Origin: Tyto alba
Taxonomy: Eukaryota > Chordata > Aves > Strigiformes > Tytonidae
Assembly (NCBI RefSeq): GCF_018691265.1
Contig: NW_024881313.1
Span: 5,733,501-5,797,500, forward strand
Length of the DNA stretch: 64,000 bases
Direction of reading: 5' to 3'
Shown: positions 34,965 to 48,334 of the stretch, piece after piece
Numbering within the stretch: the first letter of the stretch is position 1
Layout: the number at the start of each line of letters is the position of its first letter
The notes under the pieces: model-generated
Told to the model about the DNA's origin: nothing
The model's database searches: none
Seen by the model: the letters and a program-made list of their open reading frames with translations, nothing else
Program-made: the position numbers and the translations under genes

Positions 34965-37900
34965 AGGGTCACAGGTCTACTAACATATCAAAGGGCAATT
35001 CCAGTAACGAGTGATGGTTGTACATCATGTATATTGCACTGACTTGCAGCCTGGGTCTACCAAAAGCGCATGCTACTAGAAGTCTATTATATTGAGACAG
35101 AGAAACCCTGAAATCCCCCAGGTCTTTCAGCACCATCTTTTCTGATATGTAAAATGAAAGCATCTAACAACACATATATTTTTCTGTTCACACGGAAGTT
35201 TTCTAAAGGATCTTTCTTATCAGCCCACTGGAAAGTAAAAAATCCTGTCAGCATAGAAACTAGAGTCACATTTGGATCTTGAACCTTGAAATTCCTATTT
35301 TTTCCAGTGAAGACCAAGCAGTGTTAGAATCTGGGGGTCACAGAGTAAGGATGTGAGAAAAGGGACAAATGGTCATCTTTCAGATGTCTGCACAGAACAA
35401 AAGCCATCTTTACACTGAATCAGCCATTTGTAGTTTCCTGCCCAAAGTGGCAGATTGAACGAAGGGCTATGAGATAGTATGATTTTGACCAATCCTACCA
35501 ACCTCAGTCATCATCTTGACAAGGACTTCACCTCAACAGGTCACTGAGGTTAAGAAGAAACCTTTTTTCTTTTGAATGATGACAGAACTGTCTGCGTAGG
35601 GAGAGCTCTCTTATTTTCCCTCAGGCACACATTCATTCCAGTGTGAATGGCAACCTCCAGTAAGATTCTCTCTCTTCAGCTTATGCTAGCCATTGCACTG
35701 CTAAAGGTTTTCACTTCCTAAGATTCAGTTTGGCTAGATTTGCATCTGGGGATATACAGCAACAGGATAATCTCAAAGTCACATACATGCAAGACTTGTG
35801 TTTTGCTTGCAGGAACCCAGGCAGAGGTGAAAGAGAGCTTGTATACTATAGAAAGACATTTTTTCCCTTTCTCATTTGCCCTTGTGAGATTTATATAGAA
35901 CACTTAACTATTTAGCTTGGTGTTTCCTTCCCTGGTTTTAGGTCCAAATAGATGGCCAGAATTTGAAACCACAATCTCTACTGATCAAGAACTTCAATGG
36001 CTGAGTCACAGAGAAAGGGTAGTCATGATTCCTCAGACTCCATAAGCCTTAGCCACTTTAGTAAGGGCAAGTGACTTTCTTGAGTGTCTCTCCATCTCAA
36101 CTCTGCCAGCCAATAAGATCTTATGCCACAAAACACAAGCTTTCATAATGATGAGTATTGAGGTTGTTATTCAGATGGGAATGGGTATTTTTCAGATGTC
36201 TAGTCCAGTTATTCCATGCAATATTTGTTTTCGTACTACCCTAATTCCTATCAGAACATGCCAATGTCCAATGGTGAGATCCATTTCATGGTCCTCTGCT
36301 GGTCTTTCTGGTGCTAGCCCATCCTCACTGTGCCTTCCATTCCTCCCTCCTATCGTGACACCGACCTCCACCTCATTTCCCCACTTTGTCTTTCTATGTT
36401 GAGTCTGGTCTTGCCTGCATGTGATCCACCAGGGATGATCAAAGACTGGCAGAAGAATGATCTTGTAGGTTTGATGTGGGAGGAATAAGAGGATCAGTTT
36501 TTCAGATCTGTTGGTTTTGTTGGGTTTTTTTGTTTGCTTTGGTTTTTTTTTTTTCCTATCTTTATATGGAGCCCACAGGACCTGGATTTGCAGATAGTTT
36601 TTTACCTTTTCGGCATGAAAAACAATGTGAGCTAGTCGTCAAAACAAATGAGCTGGGTGAGCATTTTCCTTGTGAAGCCCAACCTCAAAGGGATGCTATG
36701 TGGTGTCAACACAGCATTATGAAGTTCTTGGTAAAAGCCATACAGAAGACACTGTGAGCTGGAGACATCAACCATTGCAGTCAACTGAAAGACGTCCAAG
36801 GGCTTTGGACCAGATCTTTAAAAAACACTAAGTATGGGAATACATAGATTCCCAGTAAATCCCCAGTCTCCAAGAGCCATGGGTTTTTGTGGGAGGGAGG
36901 AGCTGGAGAGTGCTATGGAGAGTAGTACTGCTATCTAAATCTTCCCTGTCTGGTAGCGTTGTCTAGCAGGATTGCACCAGATCTTCCCTGCACCAGCTCA
37001 CCCGCTGAGCATGGTCGGTCTCCTTGGAGGCCTCACTGCCCTTTGTCAAGACCAGAGAAGTCCACCACCTCCCAAAATCAAGTACCTGTTCTTTACTTTC
37101 ACCAAAAGCCCTGGCACCCCATCACTTGTCATTCAAATTCAATGAAATAAACCCCTAAATTCTCCTGCACGTTTTCTTTTCCTGTTTTGACTTCCACTCT
37201 GGCTTGGAGATGATGCCTAGCATTCCTGCCCTGAGCAAGGGTGGATGGTTCTGGGGGAGCTGGAGGGAGGGTTCAAGCTTGCCTGGTCCAGCACCGCTGC
37301 GTACCCACTGACCCACGGTGAGCAACGAGACAGCTGCCCCAGGGCTTTTCACAGTTCAAATTGTGTCTCAGGGCTGGCTTTGGCTTGGCTCCAACTTCAC
37401 GTTTTCTGGCTTGGCCAAGTCATTTCTTCATTCTCTTTGTTATTCTCTCCTCCTTTTCTTGATACCATGCCACAAGGTTTTTTGTCTCAGAGCCAAAGGC
37501 AACTACAATGACTCTTCTGATCTCATGACAGGGGAAATCTAATAGCCATCCCAAGGATCTGTCTGACATTAGTCTGAAGACCTCCTTGCTAAAGCACACA
37601 AATGTGGTTTTGAAGGAGCTGATGTGAATAGGACTTCACATTTTTTGATTTCATGCAATAGTGAGAGTTTTGTTTTACATTTCTGTGACTATAGAGATGT
37701 GCCATCTTTAGGTGGGCCTGACCTAACAGAAAAAAAACCCCTACCAAATATATTTTCAAGATTTAAGAATCAAATCACTGTAATTAAATTCACAGGAAGT
37801 TGGAAACAGGGCATAAACATGGTTGCAGTGTCTTAAAGGAGAACATATTCTCCTGTGTGTCTCTGGTATGGCCTACAAATGGGCCTCTGTTTATATTCAA

Positions 37901-38025
37901 CTTTTTCTGGATTACCTTTCTCTGAATTTGAGTGGAAACAGCAAATCCCAGTCCACGGTCCAAGGTCCAGTGGGCAGATGGATGCATGAAAGAAATGTGA
38001 AGACAGGTCTGTAACACAGAACACT
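34965..38025. other. non-coding sequence, no gene seen
   Basis: Contains a T-rich G/T tract at about 36518-36556. Frames stay below 95 codons and show no domain. No repeat family recognised. Confidence 0.6.
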
Positions 38026-38029
38026 TGGG

Positions 38030-38070
38030 AAAAAAAAAAAACAAACAAACAGAAAAACAAACACAAAACC
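38030..38070. repeat. A-rich (AAAC)n microsatellite
   Basis: A run of A followed by imperfect ACAA/AAAC units. Confidence 0.85.
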
Positions 38071-38162
38071 CAAGTTGCAAGAATAAAACATCTCCAAGCT
38101 CAAATGAAGTTCTGATTTTATAATCTTTTATAGAGGCCAATCTCTTCCTCTGTAATTGTACG

Positions 38163-38196
38163 TCTATATATACATATATATGCACACACACATATA
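38163..38196. repeat. (TA)n(CA)n compound microsatellite
   Basis: Alternating TA and CA units, with ATATATA and CACACACA blocks. Confidence 0.85.
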
Positions 38197-38199
38197 AAG

Positions 38200-41100
38200 G
38201 CCACACTATAAAAGGCTGTAGGAAAGAGCTGACTGTGCTTCAACTGGTGTAGATTTGTGTGTCCTTTGACTGGAGACTGCATTCCACTTCTGAGAAACTC
38301 GGTTGAGTCTGTGAAACATGCAGTTACCATTTTAGTGTGTCTTTGTTAGCTGTCTCTGCCCACCTTTTACTGATGAGCACAACATCATATGCTATGGCAT
38401 ATCCTTTTAGTTAATTAGATCAGCTGTCTTGGCTGTGTCCCCTCCCAACTCCTTGTGCCCCCCCAGCCCACTTACTGGCAGGGCAGCGTGAGAAACAGAA
38501 AAGGCCTTGACTCTGCGCAAGCACTGCTCATAAAATAGCTAATACACTCTTGTGTTAGCAACACTTTTTTTCATCACAAATCCAAATCACAGTACTATAC
38601 AAGGTACTGTGAAGAAAATTAACTGTATCCCATCCAAAACCAATACACCATGGTTCCTGAAAAATAGAGTTTGTTTGCTTGGGTTGTTTTTTTTGGAGGG
38701 GTGGATGTAATTGGTTTTTTTTTATTTTTTGTCCTACAGCCATACATTCATTTAGTTTTTATGTAAATCTTCCTGTTGATCCTCATATTTCTGTAGTCAT
38801 CCAGTAATACAAATTCGAGATGTTACAGCAATTTCAGGACTGAAGTTGGCCATCAAGGGAACAGAGGTGGCAAGGCAAAGCCAGTACTATAGATGTCTGG
38901 GGGTAGGAGAGGTGAGTCCCACAATATTTTTCTACAGAGACAGATGTGAGAAGGAGCAATTAATGGACCTACTACATTCCACTTTTCTACTGGTCCACGT
39001 GTCACCCAGCAGAGCTGATGGGAAACCCTGAGAGGCTGCAGAGGGTTTCAGACTGGCATTCAGTTCATCGTTCATTCATTTCGGCAGAAGCCTGTGGCTG
39101 TTACAAAGCAAATACATTTTATGGAGCCTCAGGAAAAGTTTCAAGAGGTATAAAATCCATGAACTAATCAATCTGCCAAAACTCTGTTTCTTTTTCAGAC
39201 TGTAGTCTCTTCTCTCAGAAGCTTCCTTCTGAAAATCTCTTTCCTACTTTCCACAGCCTACTGCAAATATTAAGTTTGCTTATTTATTTATTTTTACCAG
39301 AGCACTATCAACTACAAGAATTTTAGCTATCGTCATTTTTTATGGACAATGTAGTAGAGCTGTCAACAAGAACAGATGTGTGGGAGGGTTGAGAAAAAGG
39401 CCAGGCACCTAATGCAAGAAGTATTTAGGTCCTTTCCCATGAGTCAAGCCTGAAATCTCCTTGACACTTCATAGGCAATGTTGTTCACAAGAAACTATGT
39501 GCATACCGAATAGAGCAAACTGCTTCAGAGCGCTGATCGGAGAATCACACAGCCACAGTAACTGCTCTCTATTTTTGTCTCATGCACACAAACTCAAAGT
39601 GGGGCTGGGAAGGATATCTGAAAAATTGCTGCTGCTGTCAGCTTCATTAAAGAAAATTAAAAAAAAAAAAAATAAGAAAGGAACAGAAATGTCATTTGCT
39701 GACATTGTCATTCCCTGCTGCCCAGTAAACAAATATAATATCTATTTGTCACCATGGAAACATTTTTCATGGTCCAAAGTATGCCAAGGAGAGGTATTTG
39801 AGAAACTCAGAAGTCTGAGGAAATGAGCAAGTATCTAACTTAGAATTTTATGTTCTGTTTCTCCTGTAAGTATTTGCACTTTGATGTCATTTTTTCTCTC
39901 TAAGGTACAAGCATACTTATTTTAGAAAGGGTAGAACATATCTGAGAGACAAAGCTTAAACAGTTGCTTAACATGCTGCCTCTACTGTGCCTAGTGCTTT
40001 CTCCCTCTCCCCTACCAGGGAGGGATTTGTAAATAAATGCCTTATTTGTACATCTAAAAGGCACTTGTGTCTCCAGGGACTCTGCGTTTGTTCTTCTCAT
40101 CTTACGCATCAAAGTTAGAAAGACATCGCCACGAGCAACATAAATGATGTATTGATTTACATCAGCAACGCTCTTCCTCTGCCCGCATCGTGTAGGCAGT
40201 CACCTAGAGATGTGACAAACATGTCTTCTCCTTCCTGGAGGACTGTGGTGCCACTGACAAGGACCTACCCGTCTTGACTGCTTGGGGACACCCAAGGTGG
40301 CACCATGCTGGCACCCCAAATCCTCATAGAGACACGCCTTTCATTTACACAATATGTAAATGACTTAGGACTTGGACACCTTGCTTTGCACTTCCCATAT
40401 AGCAGCTGCAGCATGATCAAGGTGAAAGCAGCCTGTTCTCTCAGAGTCTTTTACCATAAGGGTTATGCTAACCTGCAGACATTGGAAGAATACCAAGGTG
40501 CATGTGAAAATACATTCTTTTTTCTAGGTATCTAAAGAGCTACAAACTTGGGAAGATGTATCCTCCTGATAATCCATACCACCTCTTGGGACAAAGGAGA
40601 CCAGGGGAGAAAAAATTTGCATTTATGAGTACCTCTAGACAGAGCAACTTGTTACTTGACAGCTATCATAGCCATGTGCCATGTACCGGATGAGAGGAAG
40701 CCATCATCACACCGAGGATCATAACCGTCATGAAATATGCATGTAAGTGGTGCCTCAAACATTTAATTTGGAAGCATTTCTGGTCCCCTGTAAAGGAGAG
40801 AGCTCAGCTCAAGACACTGGCAGTCAACCAGCAGGCTGACTGTAAAGAGCATTTGCATTTTTACCTATAGTCCAGCTCCAGAAGTCAATGGAGATGTGAG
40901 GTCTGAGCTGCTGAAGCTGCACAGGTATGAACAGAAAGCAGGAAACCAGCTTTGAAATGAAGGTGGGGAGCAAAAAGAGATTTGAGACCTAGAAGGGTGT
41001 TATGGTGGGATCACTCCATGAAAACAGAGTCACTGGGTTTCAAACAGGGACAGAGCAGAGGTTTACAGCTGGAAAAGGAGTGACGTTAACCCAACTGGAT

Positions 41101-41545
41101 CATCTGGAAAACATCTTATGGTATGCAATAGGAAAGGTATCCAGAAATTACATTCAAAATTATGTTTTATGTTTGATTTATTTGTGACTTTTGCTTACGG
41201 TCTTGTGCCTGAACTAAAGTCTGACTTTAACTCTTAAGCACAGCAAATAGGTGTATTTAAGACTAAATCCTAAAAAAACATACCTCCAAATTAAGCTCTT
41301 CTACTAGCATGGGTGAAAGAGGGAAAACACATAACATCTTCTATCACACTCTTTTGTATTAATGAAACCTCTCAAATGCTTTTGCCCATTCTTCTCATGT
41401 TTCTCTATGGAAAAAGTAGGGGCATGTATATTGCGTGCATAGAAACCAATACTTTAACTAGTTATGCTCCAAAAAATTCCGATGCAGGCAAGAACCAGGA
41501 AGGAATTCACTTGAATTGCAGAATGCTGGGAACAGTTACTGGAAA
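38200..41545. other. non-coding sequence, no gene seen
   Basis: Contains A14 at 39659-39672. The part 39680-39790 is high-complexity and might be regulatory, but no distinctive motif cluster is visible. Frames are short. Confidence 0.6.
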
Positions 41546-41550
41546 AGAGG

Positions 41551-41582
41551 AGATTTTGATAGATTTTGATAGATTATGATAG
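41551..41582. repeat. short tandem repeat, 10-base unit, three copies
   Basis: AGATTTTGAT is repeated three times head to tail, the third copy with one mismatch. Confidence 0.9.
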
Positions 41583-41584
41583 CC

Positions 41585-42200
41585 TTCATAAAATCTCAGG
41601 TCTCGCAGCTTTTTACACCCTTCCACAGAAATACAGTTGAGCAGCACGTGACCTCAGATCCAAACTTGAGATTTTCTGTTCAATTGGTTTATTTTGGTAA
41701 AAATCACTTTCCTTCAGTGGAGCAGCTCCTGGCTTTCATCGGTGTCACAGAGAGGAGAACTGATTCCTGCAGAACTTCTCCTTTCTAGTTTTGATTTCTC
41801 TTCAGCCAAAGAAAGAAACGTCATTACAAAGTACCAGTGAATATGGAACCTGTCTCACTCCTGCATCCTTCTTCTGAGCAGCATAAGGGGAATATCTGAT
41901 TTTTAAAAATTTTTTTTAGTAGTTTATCACTTCTCCTTGGGACTGAAAAAACTCCTTTTAAACATCACACACACACACCACCCTCTCCCCTAACAAAACT
42001 ATTTTTCCTCCATCATCTTCCAACAGGCTCCTAGTGCTGCTCCCTCATACCTGGGGTCACCTCCCTGCCTGACATACAGCCCAAGCTGTGCTTCTGCAAG
42101 CAAGCCAGAGCAAAGCAGGCACAGGTTTTCAGAACAGCTAGTATGTGGCGTGTGGTTTTATGTTAAGCTTTAGTATTTCTGCATTTCTGCCTTCCTGCAT
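41585..42200. other. non-coding sequence, no gene seen
   Basis: Background with a short (CA)n at 41966-41978 followed by C-rich sequence. No gene or repeat family seen. Confidence 0.6.
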
Positions 42201-42203
42201 TTC

Positions 42204-42254
42204 TTTGTTGTTGTTTTTGTTTGTTTTTGTTTGTTTGTTTTTTGTTTTGTTTTT
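42204..42254. repeat. (TTTG)n microsatellite
   Basis: Imperfect TTG, TTTG and TTTTTG units. Confidence 0.85.
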
Positions 42255-42259
42255 AAGAT

Positions 42260-43145
42260 TCTTTATTTCCCTCTCATCTCCCTGACATCATACATGCTCC
42301 ATTAATGCACCTCTTTGTCTTCTTTCCACAGATGGATATCTCTAACCTGCTTTTATTTCTGTCGTGCTGGTCTTCCTCTCTTCCTTTAACAGTGTAATTT
42401 CTCCTTCTCATGTCAAGTGACTTTTGCGTTTTCACCCACCTTCTTCTTCCCAGACTTGAGACTCTTGCTCATACCAATGTACAACTCTGTAACTATCCAT
42501 CATCTTTGGTTAAGTAGTCTTGATTTATTGACTGTGAAAAAATAATTTGTCTACACTGATCACTCCAGTACCAAGACTAACCTATCACTTTTCTCCTCGT
42601 GCCTGTTGACGCAACTATAATACATGCCCTAGTAATACCCTTCCAACTGTCAAAAATTACTTTTTCCCCAAATACCAAGGGTAGATAAAAGTTCCTCTTT
42701 GGACACATTTTTTAACACATATTTCCCCACATCCTTCCTTTACTTAGGAAAAAGTGCATCAATCCAAATAAATAATGGGATCTCAGGGCATTGGCAATGT
42801 TAAAAAATAGAAAAGACACAAAGGTGTGTATATTTTTGCATTGCTTTTCACTGGGGGGGGGGGGGGAAATGCAAGTTTTGACTTGTAAAAAAATCCCCTT
42901 CCCTCCTCCAGGTTGACAAATTAAAAAATGGCCAGTTTTTGTTCATATAGTTCCTTGCTGAGCGGTGCAGACCTGGGAAGTTAGAGGCGGTACTGGTCAG
43001 ATGCAGCTGTGCTGGCTGAAGTGTGGCAAAAAACTGGTGCACTTTTGCTTTCACTGTACTCAATTTCCCAAAGTACTCTTGGCCCTTCACTTTCAGGAAC
43101 ATTAGAATTCATTGAGTTTAATATTTTTTTTTTATTAAAAAAGGA
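42260..43145. other. non-coding pyrimidine-rich sequence
   Basis: The left part is notably C/T-rich on the plus strand (TCTTCC-type words, about 42260-42480). Contains the G14 run annotated separately. No gene seen. Confidence 0.55.
42853..42866. repeat. mononucleotide run, G14
   Basis: Fourteen consecutive G; likely length-polymorphic or length-uncertain. Confidence 0.95.
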
Positions 43146-43149
43146 AAAA

Positions 43150-43420
43150 TGGCACACTTTTTAAGCCTGTGATTAGGAAGTACTCGTTTATTTATAGACC
43201 CATTTGTTGCCTAAAAGCATTTCTTTTACATAATTGCTTCTTCAGACTGTTTGCTTATGTCGATCAGAAAACGTATTTTGGAAGATTAGGTCATTTGTAC
43301 TTGTGCAAATCTGAGCAATATTTCAAATAAAGCAAGGCCAGTTTAAATGAATACCATATCTAGCACAGGGATAAACCTATTAAATTAAAATCACTGAACA
43401 TAAGACTCTGCTGATCATGT
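43150..43420. promoter_or_regulatory. candidate conserved non-coding element
   Basis: High-complexity AT-rich sequence with TTACATAATTGCTT near 43227, TGTGCAAATCTGAGC near 43302 (octamer-like) and several homeodomain cores. No frame or simple repeat. Inference from texture only. Confidence 0.2.
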
Positions 43421-43619
43421 ACTTACAGTGGAAAATGTCAAATGAAGACACTTTCTATTTACTAATTTATGTCAATGCTACCAAGATGAGATGAAGTTCC
43501 CTTTAAAGTTGAAAGGTGGTTAGTACATATCAGAAGGTCAGATAGGAACTGATTCCAGCTGGCAGTGTGTTAATGCTACTTCTATCAGTCATTGTAAGTA
43601 GCTAATAGTTGAATGTTTT

Positions 43620-43637
43620 AAAAAAAAAAAAAAAAAA
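43620..43637. repeat. mononucleotide run, A18
   Basis: Eighteen A followed by an A/C-rich tail. No retroposon body recognisable upstream. Confidence 0.95.
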
Positions 43638-43639
43638 CA

Positions 43640-46055
43640 CAAAACCAAAAACCCAAGAGTGGTAAACAACCCATCCAGCCAACTGAAGGAGCTGGGTTGA
43701 TCTCACTGTTATATTTTAAGGATATGAAACAGAGCAATTACATTTGTAATATCTATTACTGAGTTTATGAAACAATGTGATAATTCTGTCCATAATATTG
43801 GAATTTCAATCATTCATGGACAAAAGCATAATTTCAGATGTATTCCTCAAGCCTGAAAAGTTTACACAGGTGCTTAACTTCACACATGAGAGTAGTTCCA
43901 CTGAATGCAGAGTTGTAGTCCTCTTTTGCCCATGGATGTCAAACTGTTCTTTTATTTCTGCTGGTCAGAATTTGTTGATAATCATTACACTGGATGAGTG
44001 ATTTTCAGGTTGTTTGCAAAATGTTTGTACTAAATTTTTAGATACTTAAATTGCACAGTATTGTCTTTGTTTCTCCCCTGGATGACTGAAATGGAACTTA
44101 TTCAATGAAATTACATCCATCCTCAGTGTTTTAGGAAAATACAGAAGTATATGCTTCAGCTAAAGAATGTACTCAAAGGCTTTGCTGAATGAGGCTCCAA
44201 TGAATAATAGACGACAGCTGCATGATGGTAATTTTGATAAACATTCACCTCTGCTAAAAATGGAGCATTTCAGAATTTTTCAATATGCACAGAAATCTTC
44301 CTGAACAGCTGAAGGCAATGACCAGCAGGAAGCCCAGGAACAAGAATGAGCAGACCTGGGGACCAGCTGCACGAAGAGCTTTGCATCAGGCTTCTTATTC
44401 CTTGAAACTTTTGTGGATGCGACGTGGGGAGGCGATTCAGCACATTTGCAATTGGTATGCTCATCAGTTCATAAATCCTGGTGCAATCCCACGAGACTTG
44501 AGTTACTCAGTCCATTGGGTAATGGGAAGGAACAAGCAAAGATGTGAGGCCACAGGTCAGGTTGTTGCTTCTGTTTATAAGCTGCTTGTAGGCATATTTT
44601 ATGTATGCATTTATGGGTGCATAAAACACATATGTATGTAGAAAAAGACTGTAGCCAGTGCATGGGTGGGGGGCCACTGTTGGTACCACAGCTACAGGAC
44701 ATAAAATTCTTGTCGTGAATCATGTTGTCCAAAAATTGAGTCGACCCATTTTTGATCCTCTTTCCCACAATCTCAATGCTTGGCAAACACTTCCTGAAGT
44801 TTTGCACTGCAGGCTGGCCTTTGGCCAAAGCCCCGTGTCCAGCAGCCCACTGCCTGGTGAGACCACTCACGATGAGGCCACCCAACAACCCTGGCACACG
44901 CTGGTTGTGATGTGTGGCACGGCACCACCCTAACCATTCTGATGGGCTGCAGATGTAACCATCTTAATTCATCATGCATGCCATTTGTTCTGTGATGCTA
45001 TGGTTGTCTTTTACATGAACAGTCCCTCTTGACCTCCCAAGACATGGTAACTACTTTTTTGTTCCAGTAAAACCTCATGTTAGTCGGGAGATGGCAGCAG
45101 TCCCAATGCCGAGAGATGTTTTGTCCACAGAGGGGCTGTGTGGTTTTTCTATACTTGGTTCATCAAGAAGGGATAAGTCATAATTTGTAAACAAAATTGA
45201 GTTTAAATAAATTTTCGTGATGCATTCTGCTTCAAGTATCCCCTAAAATGTATCACTTAAAGTTAGCATTAGAAGAAAATGCTATTAAGAGGGCATGAGG
45301 TAAACTCATTTAGTTGCTCAAATTGTATAATGCAATGAATTAATATGGTAATGTATCTTCAGAGACCAGAAGTAGATAATAGAGGTGAACAGAGGTTTTC
45401 TAGCTTGGCTTCGGAAAGGCAAAAGTAATTTATCATTCTGTTCCAGTTTTGGAGGGAAGCATTTCTCATTTTTTCTGACTCTCCCTCTGAAATTCTCTTA
45501 GTTTCATTTTTAAACCATCCGTTTTTTGAGGTTTTTCTTTCTTTTTATTTCAGACAGAGCTTCTATTGAACTCAGCCATACACAGCTTCCCCTGGAGACA
45601 CAGCAAGCACCAGACACTTTTAGTTTCAACCCTGCACTTCCAGGTTTTAAGAGGCTGCAGCAACCTAGAACTTGCCTCTCTTGGACGTTCAGCTCACTTC
45701 TCCAGCTAGCATAAGCAGGATACGGAAAGAATAAAATAACACATTTTTTATTTTTTGCTTCTATTGTCAGGGTCAGGGCAAGACTCCAGCTATGATCAGT
45801 GGTCTATGAATAACCCCACTCCTTTTCTTTATGGCCAGACAAATACACATTATGTCTTTATTACCTACATGCATTGTCCTATATGAGCCTATTTTTAATT
45901 AATAGAAAAGAAAGCCCTTTTGACCTTATCCACAGGAAATATTGCCTCATTAATGCTAGTCATAAATTAAGCTAATACAGACTGAGTGTCCAACATATTT
46001 CTCTCAGGTAACATTCACTCAAATATTAAACAGGGAGAGAAAAGAAGGGAAATCC
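43640..46055. other. non-coding sequence, no gene seen
   Basis: A 118-codon plus frame (44285-44641) and a 142-codon minus frame (44897-44469) overlap each other. Neither has a recognisable domain, so both are treated as chance. No repeat family recognised. Confidence 0.55.
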
Positions 46056-46059
46056 TATT

Positions 46060-46640
46060 ACTAAACCATTGGCATCAAGATGGACCCTGTAATTGCTAAA
46101 AGGCGTATCAGAGAGAGAGATTTTATTGTGCCATAACAGTTGCAGAAAGTAGAGAAAAGTATCTGTTACAATTGAAACAGGAAAATTTAAGCAATGCAAA
46201 ACCTAGTTGCCTGAATGGGAACGTCATCTGATGCTATAATGAGGCAAACATCTTCAAAGGAATTCAGTGGAGAAGAAAAAACCTTTACAGTGGAGAATAA
46301 AATCTGCTGTACAGATATATATGAATTAACCTTACTAATTTTATCTGTATAATTACATAGTCTCTTTGCTTTGTTAACTTCAAGCAGGGCACAGCAGTAG
46401 CACTACAAAATATTTTACGTTGTCTTATGTATACTCAACACTGGCAAACAGTAGATATCTCCTCACAAATGAGCTGTCACAAATTACTCCTTGTTTGGTG
46501 GCGACATCCTTGGTCTACATCATAGCTACAGGAAGCCTAATCAATTATGCTCCTAAAATTAAATAAGAGCTCTATGGTGCCAGGGGCATAGCTCATAAAA
46601 TTAATTACAAGGCAAGTTTACATATTGAAGAACCAGTTTA
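46060..46640. promoter_or_regulatory. candidate conserved non-coding block
   Basis: High-complexity sequence with CCTAATCAATTATG near 46537-46550 and CATAAAATTAATTACAAGG near 46594-46612, both homeodomain-type clusters. The segment is free of simple repeats and frames. Conservation was not tested. Confidence 0.3.
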
Positions 46641-46644
46641 TGGA

Positions 46645-47520
46645 GGGACTAATAACTTTTGATGAGACTTTGACAGGATATTACTCACAAAGATTATGAA
46701 AACACAAAAATCATTTGCAACTGGCTACTCAGACAGTGGCTTGCGTCTTACAGCTGTATGATCCAGCTGTCACCCAGGGTCTTCCCCTTTCCTTTGTCAA
46801 GTGCAGACAAAGATACCCAACGATACTGCAATATCACTACACACGCAGAGAGCACAGAGCAGTCCCCCTTAGCTGCCTGCATCCCCTCAGGCAACGTCTT
46901 GTCTCTTTGCCTCTCCCTCCTACAATTCCGTTACTTCGTGAAGATTATGGCAATGTAGGGAAAACAGAACTAAGTATTTTTTTTAAGACCAGTCAACCCC
47001 TATGATGAAAAAAACGGGATGTTATTAGTGGCTGCAGTGAGGAAAAGGCTGCAGGGTGAGCCCTGGGGTCCCAGGGAATCCAGCCAGGAGTGAGACTTTG
47101 CAACTGCTCTGACCTCAGGGCACTTCCAAGGGCTGATAATGGGAAATAGGATTACTCAGGCATTGGTGTTTGCTCAACTGTGGAGCATAAAAATGTAAAA
47201 GGTGAATAGTGACAGATGGCAGATCTTTGGGGGAAACAAGTAATTTTAATGGTAGAAGCAAACAAAGCAAAGCATGGCATGGATTAATGTGGAGCCTTTC
47301 ATGCAAAGATTGAAAACATGTTGCTAGTCAGCCCACCAAATGGGTGAGAAGGCAGGTAAATACCAGTATAACCACTACACAGCTGGCTAAACTGAGGCAC
47401 CAAAAGGACGAGCACCTTGCAGGTATACTGCACCCGAGGCAATAACACAGGAATGCCATGGCCAGTGATGGGTGCCAGCCACCAGCTTTCACTGGCTGGC
47501 TGAGTCACCTCCTGGTCTGG
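46645..47520. other. non-coding sequence, no gene seen
   Basis: Background. A segment near 47390-47460 contains AAACTGAGGCAC, a word common in old MIR-type SINEs, but too little else matches to call it. Confidence 0.55.
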
Positions 47521-47524
47521 CTAA

Positions 47525-47680
47525 AGCTGTTTAATGAATTGCCTTTATGAAGCTTCAAGACACTGAGACCTACATAGAATGTCAAATGATGAATAGCCTG
47601 CCTCAAAGATGCCATTCATAATCAAATTTTAAATGTAATTCAGCTGAATGGAGTCATTGCTCTTCTGTGTACCATTTACA
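47525..47680. promoter_or_regulatory. candidate conserved non-coding element
   Basis: Compact AT-rich block with TTTAATGAATTGCC at 47530, ATTCATAATCAAATT near 47614 and a closing CAGCTG E-box near 47641. Looks enhancer-like; not tested. Confidence 0.2.
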
Positions 47681-47684
47681 AGCC

Positions 47685-48220
47685 TGGATGCTGGTCTCTG
47701 TGAACTGGCACGGTACCTTCTCCTGAAAGACAAGCTGTGAACTATCTTGCACTGGAGCTTGAGAGCAAGCTGCACAAAACCACACAGATTAACTCATCAC
47801 AGAAGGGCATAAGAGAGAAATGAGATGTGTGCATAGGTGTGTGCATGTCTGTGTATAAGCATCTTAACTTTTGTCGGGTTTCAAGCAGGCACAATCCACA
47901 GGTAGAAATCTGGGAGATGCTGTGGTTTTCCAAGAGTTGAGCATGGGGAAAATAGGTTGCTGATCAGGCAAGACGGGGACCCTACCCATAACCTGTTTTG
48001 TAAAAAAACTAAATGATGAGCCAAGGACATTGGCCAGAAAAGTTGAAAGTTTTACAGCACCTTAAAGCAAATCATTCAATTCCCAAGCACAAAGTACAAG
48101 CGTGTTCTTTAAATTATCATTACAGAGTTCCTTGTTACTTAGACTGGGCAACAGATTTTCATTTAAATGGAGGTCTCCTCAGAAGTGCAAAGGGGCCTTT
48201 GGGGAGGTGCAGGGGAGGAA
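47685..48220. other. non-coding sequence, no gene seen
   Basis: Background; nothing recognisable. Confidence 0.55.
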
Positions 48221-48224
48221 AAAT

Positions 48225-48330
48225 GTAATTTTTCAGGCTCCAAGTGTTCTTTTGTGTTTTATAAACAGCTGAGTGACAGCCCAGTGATTAATAAGTTACA
48301 TAAATAATTATAAGCGACATGTAGCTGAAT
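48225..48330. promoter_or_regulatory. candidate conserved non-coding element
   Basis: Contains CAGCTGAGTGACAG (E-box plus MEIS-like TGACAG) near 48268-48281, then GTGATTAATAAGTTACATAA and TAATTATAAGCG words. Such E-box/MEIS/homeodomain composition is common in developmental enhancers. Not tested. Confidence 0.3.
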
Positions 48331-48334
48331 CTAG

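Noticed and set aside
44285..44897. 118-codon plus and 142-codon minus frames overlapping each other
   Set aside because: Both open over shared bases, unrelated to any family I know, and of chance length.
47380..47460. MIR-like word AAACTGAGGCAC
   Set aside because: Only one short word fits; the surrounding bases do not continue the MIR body.
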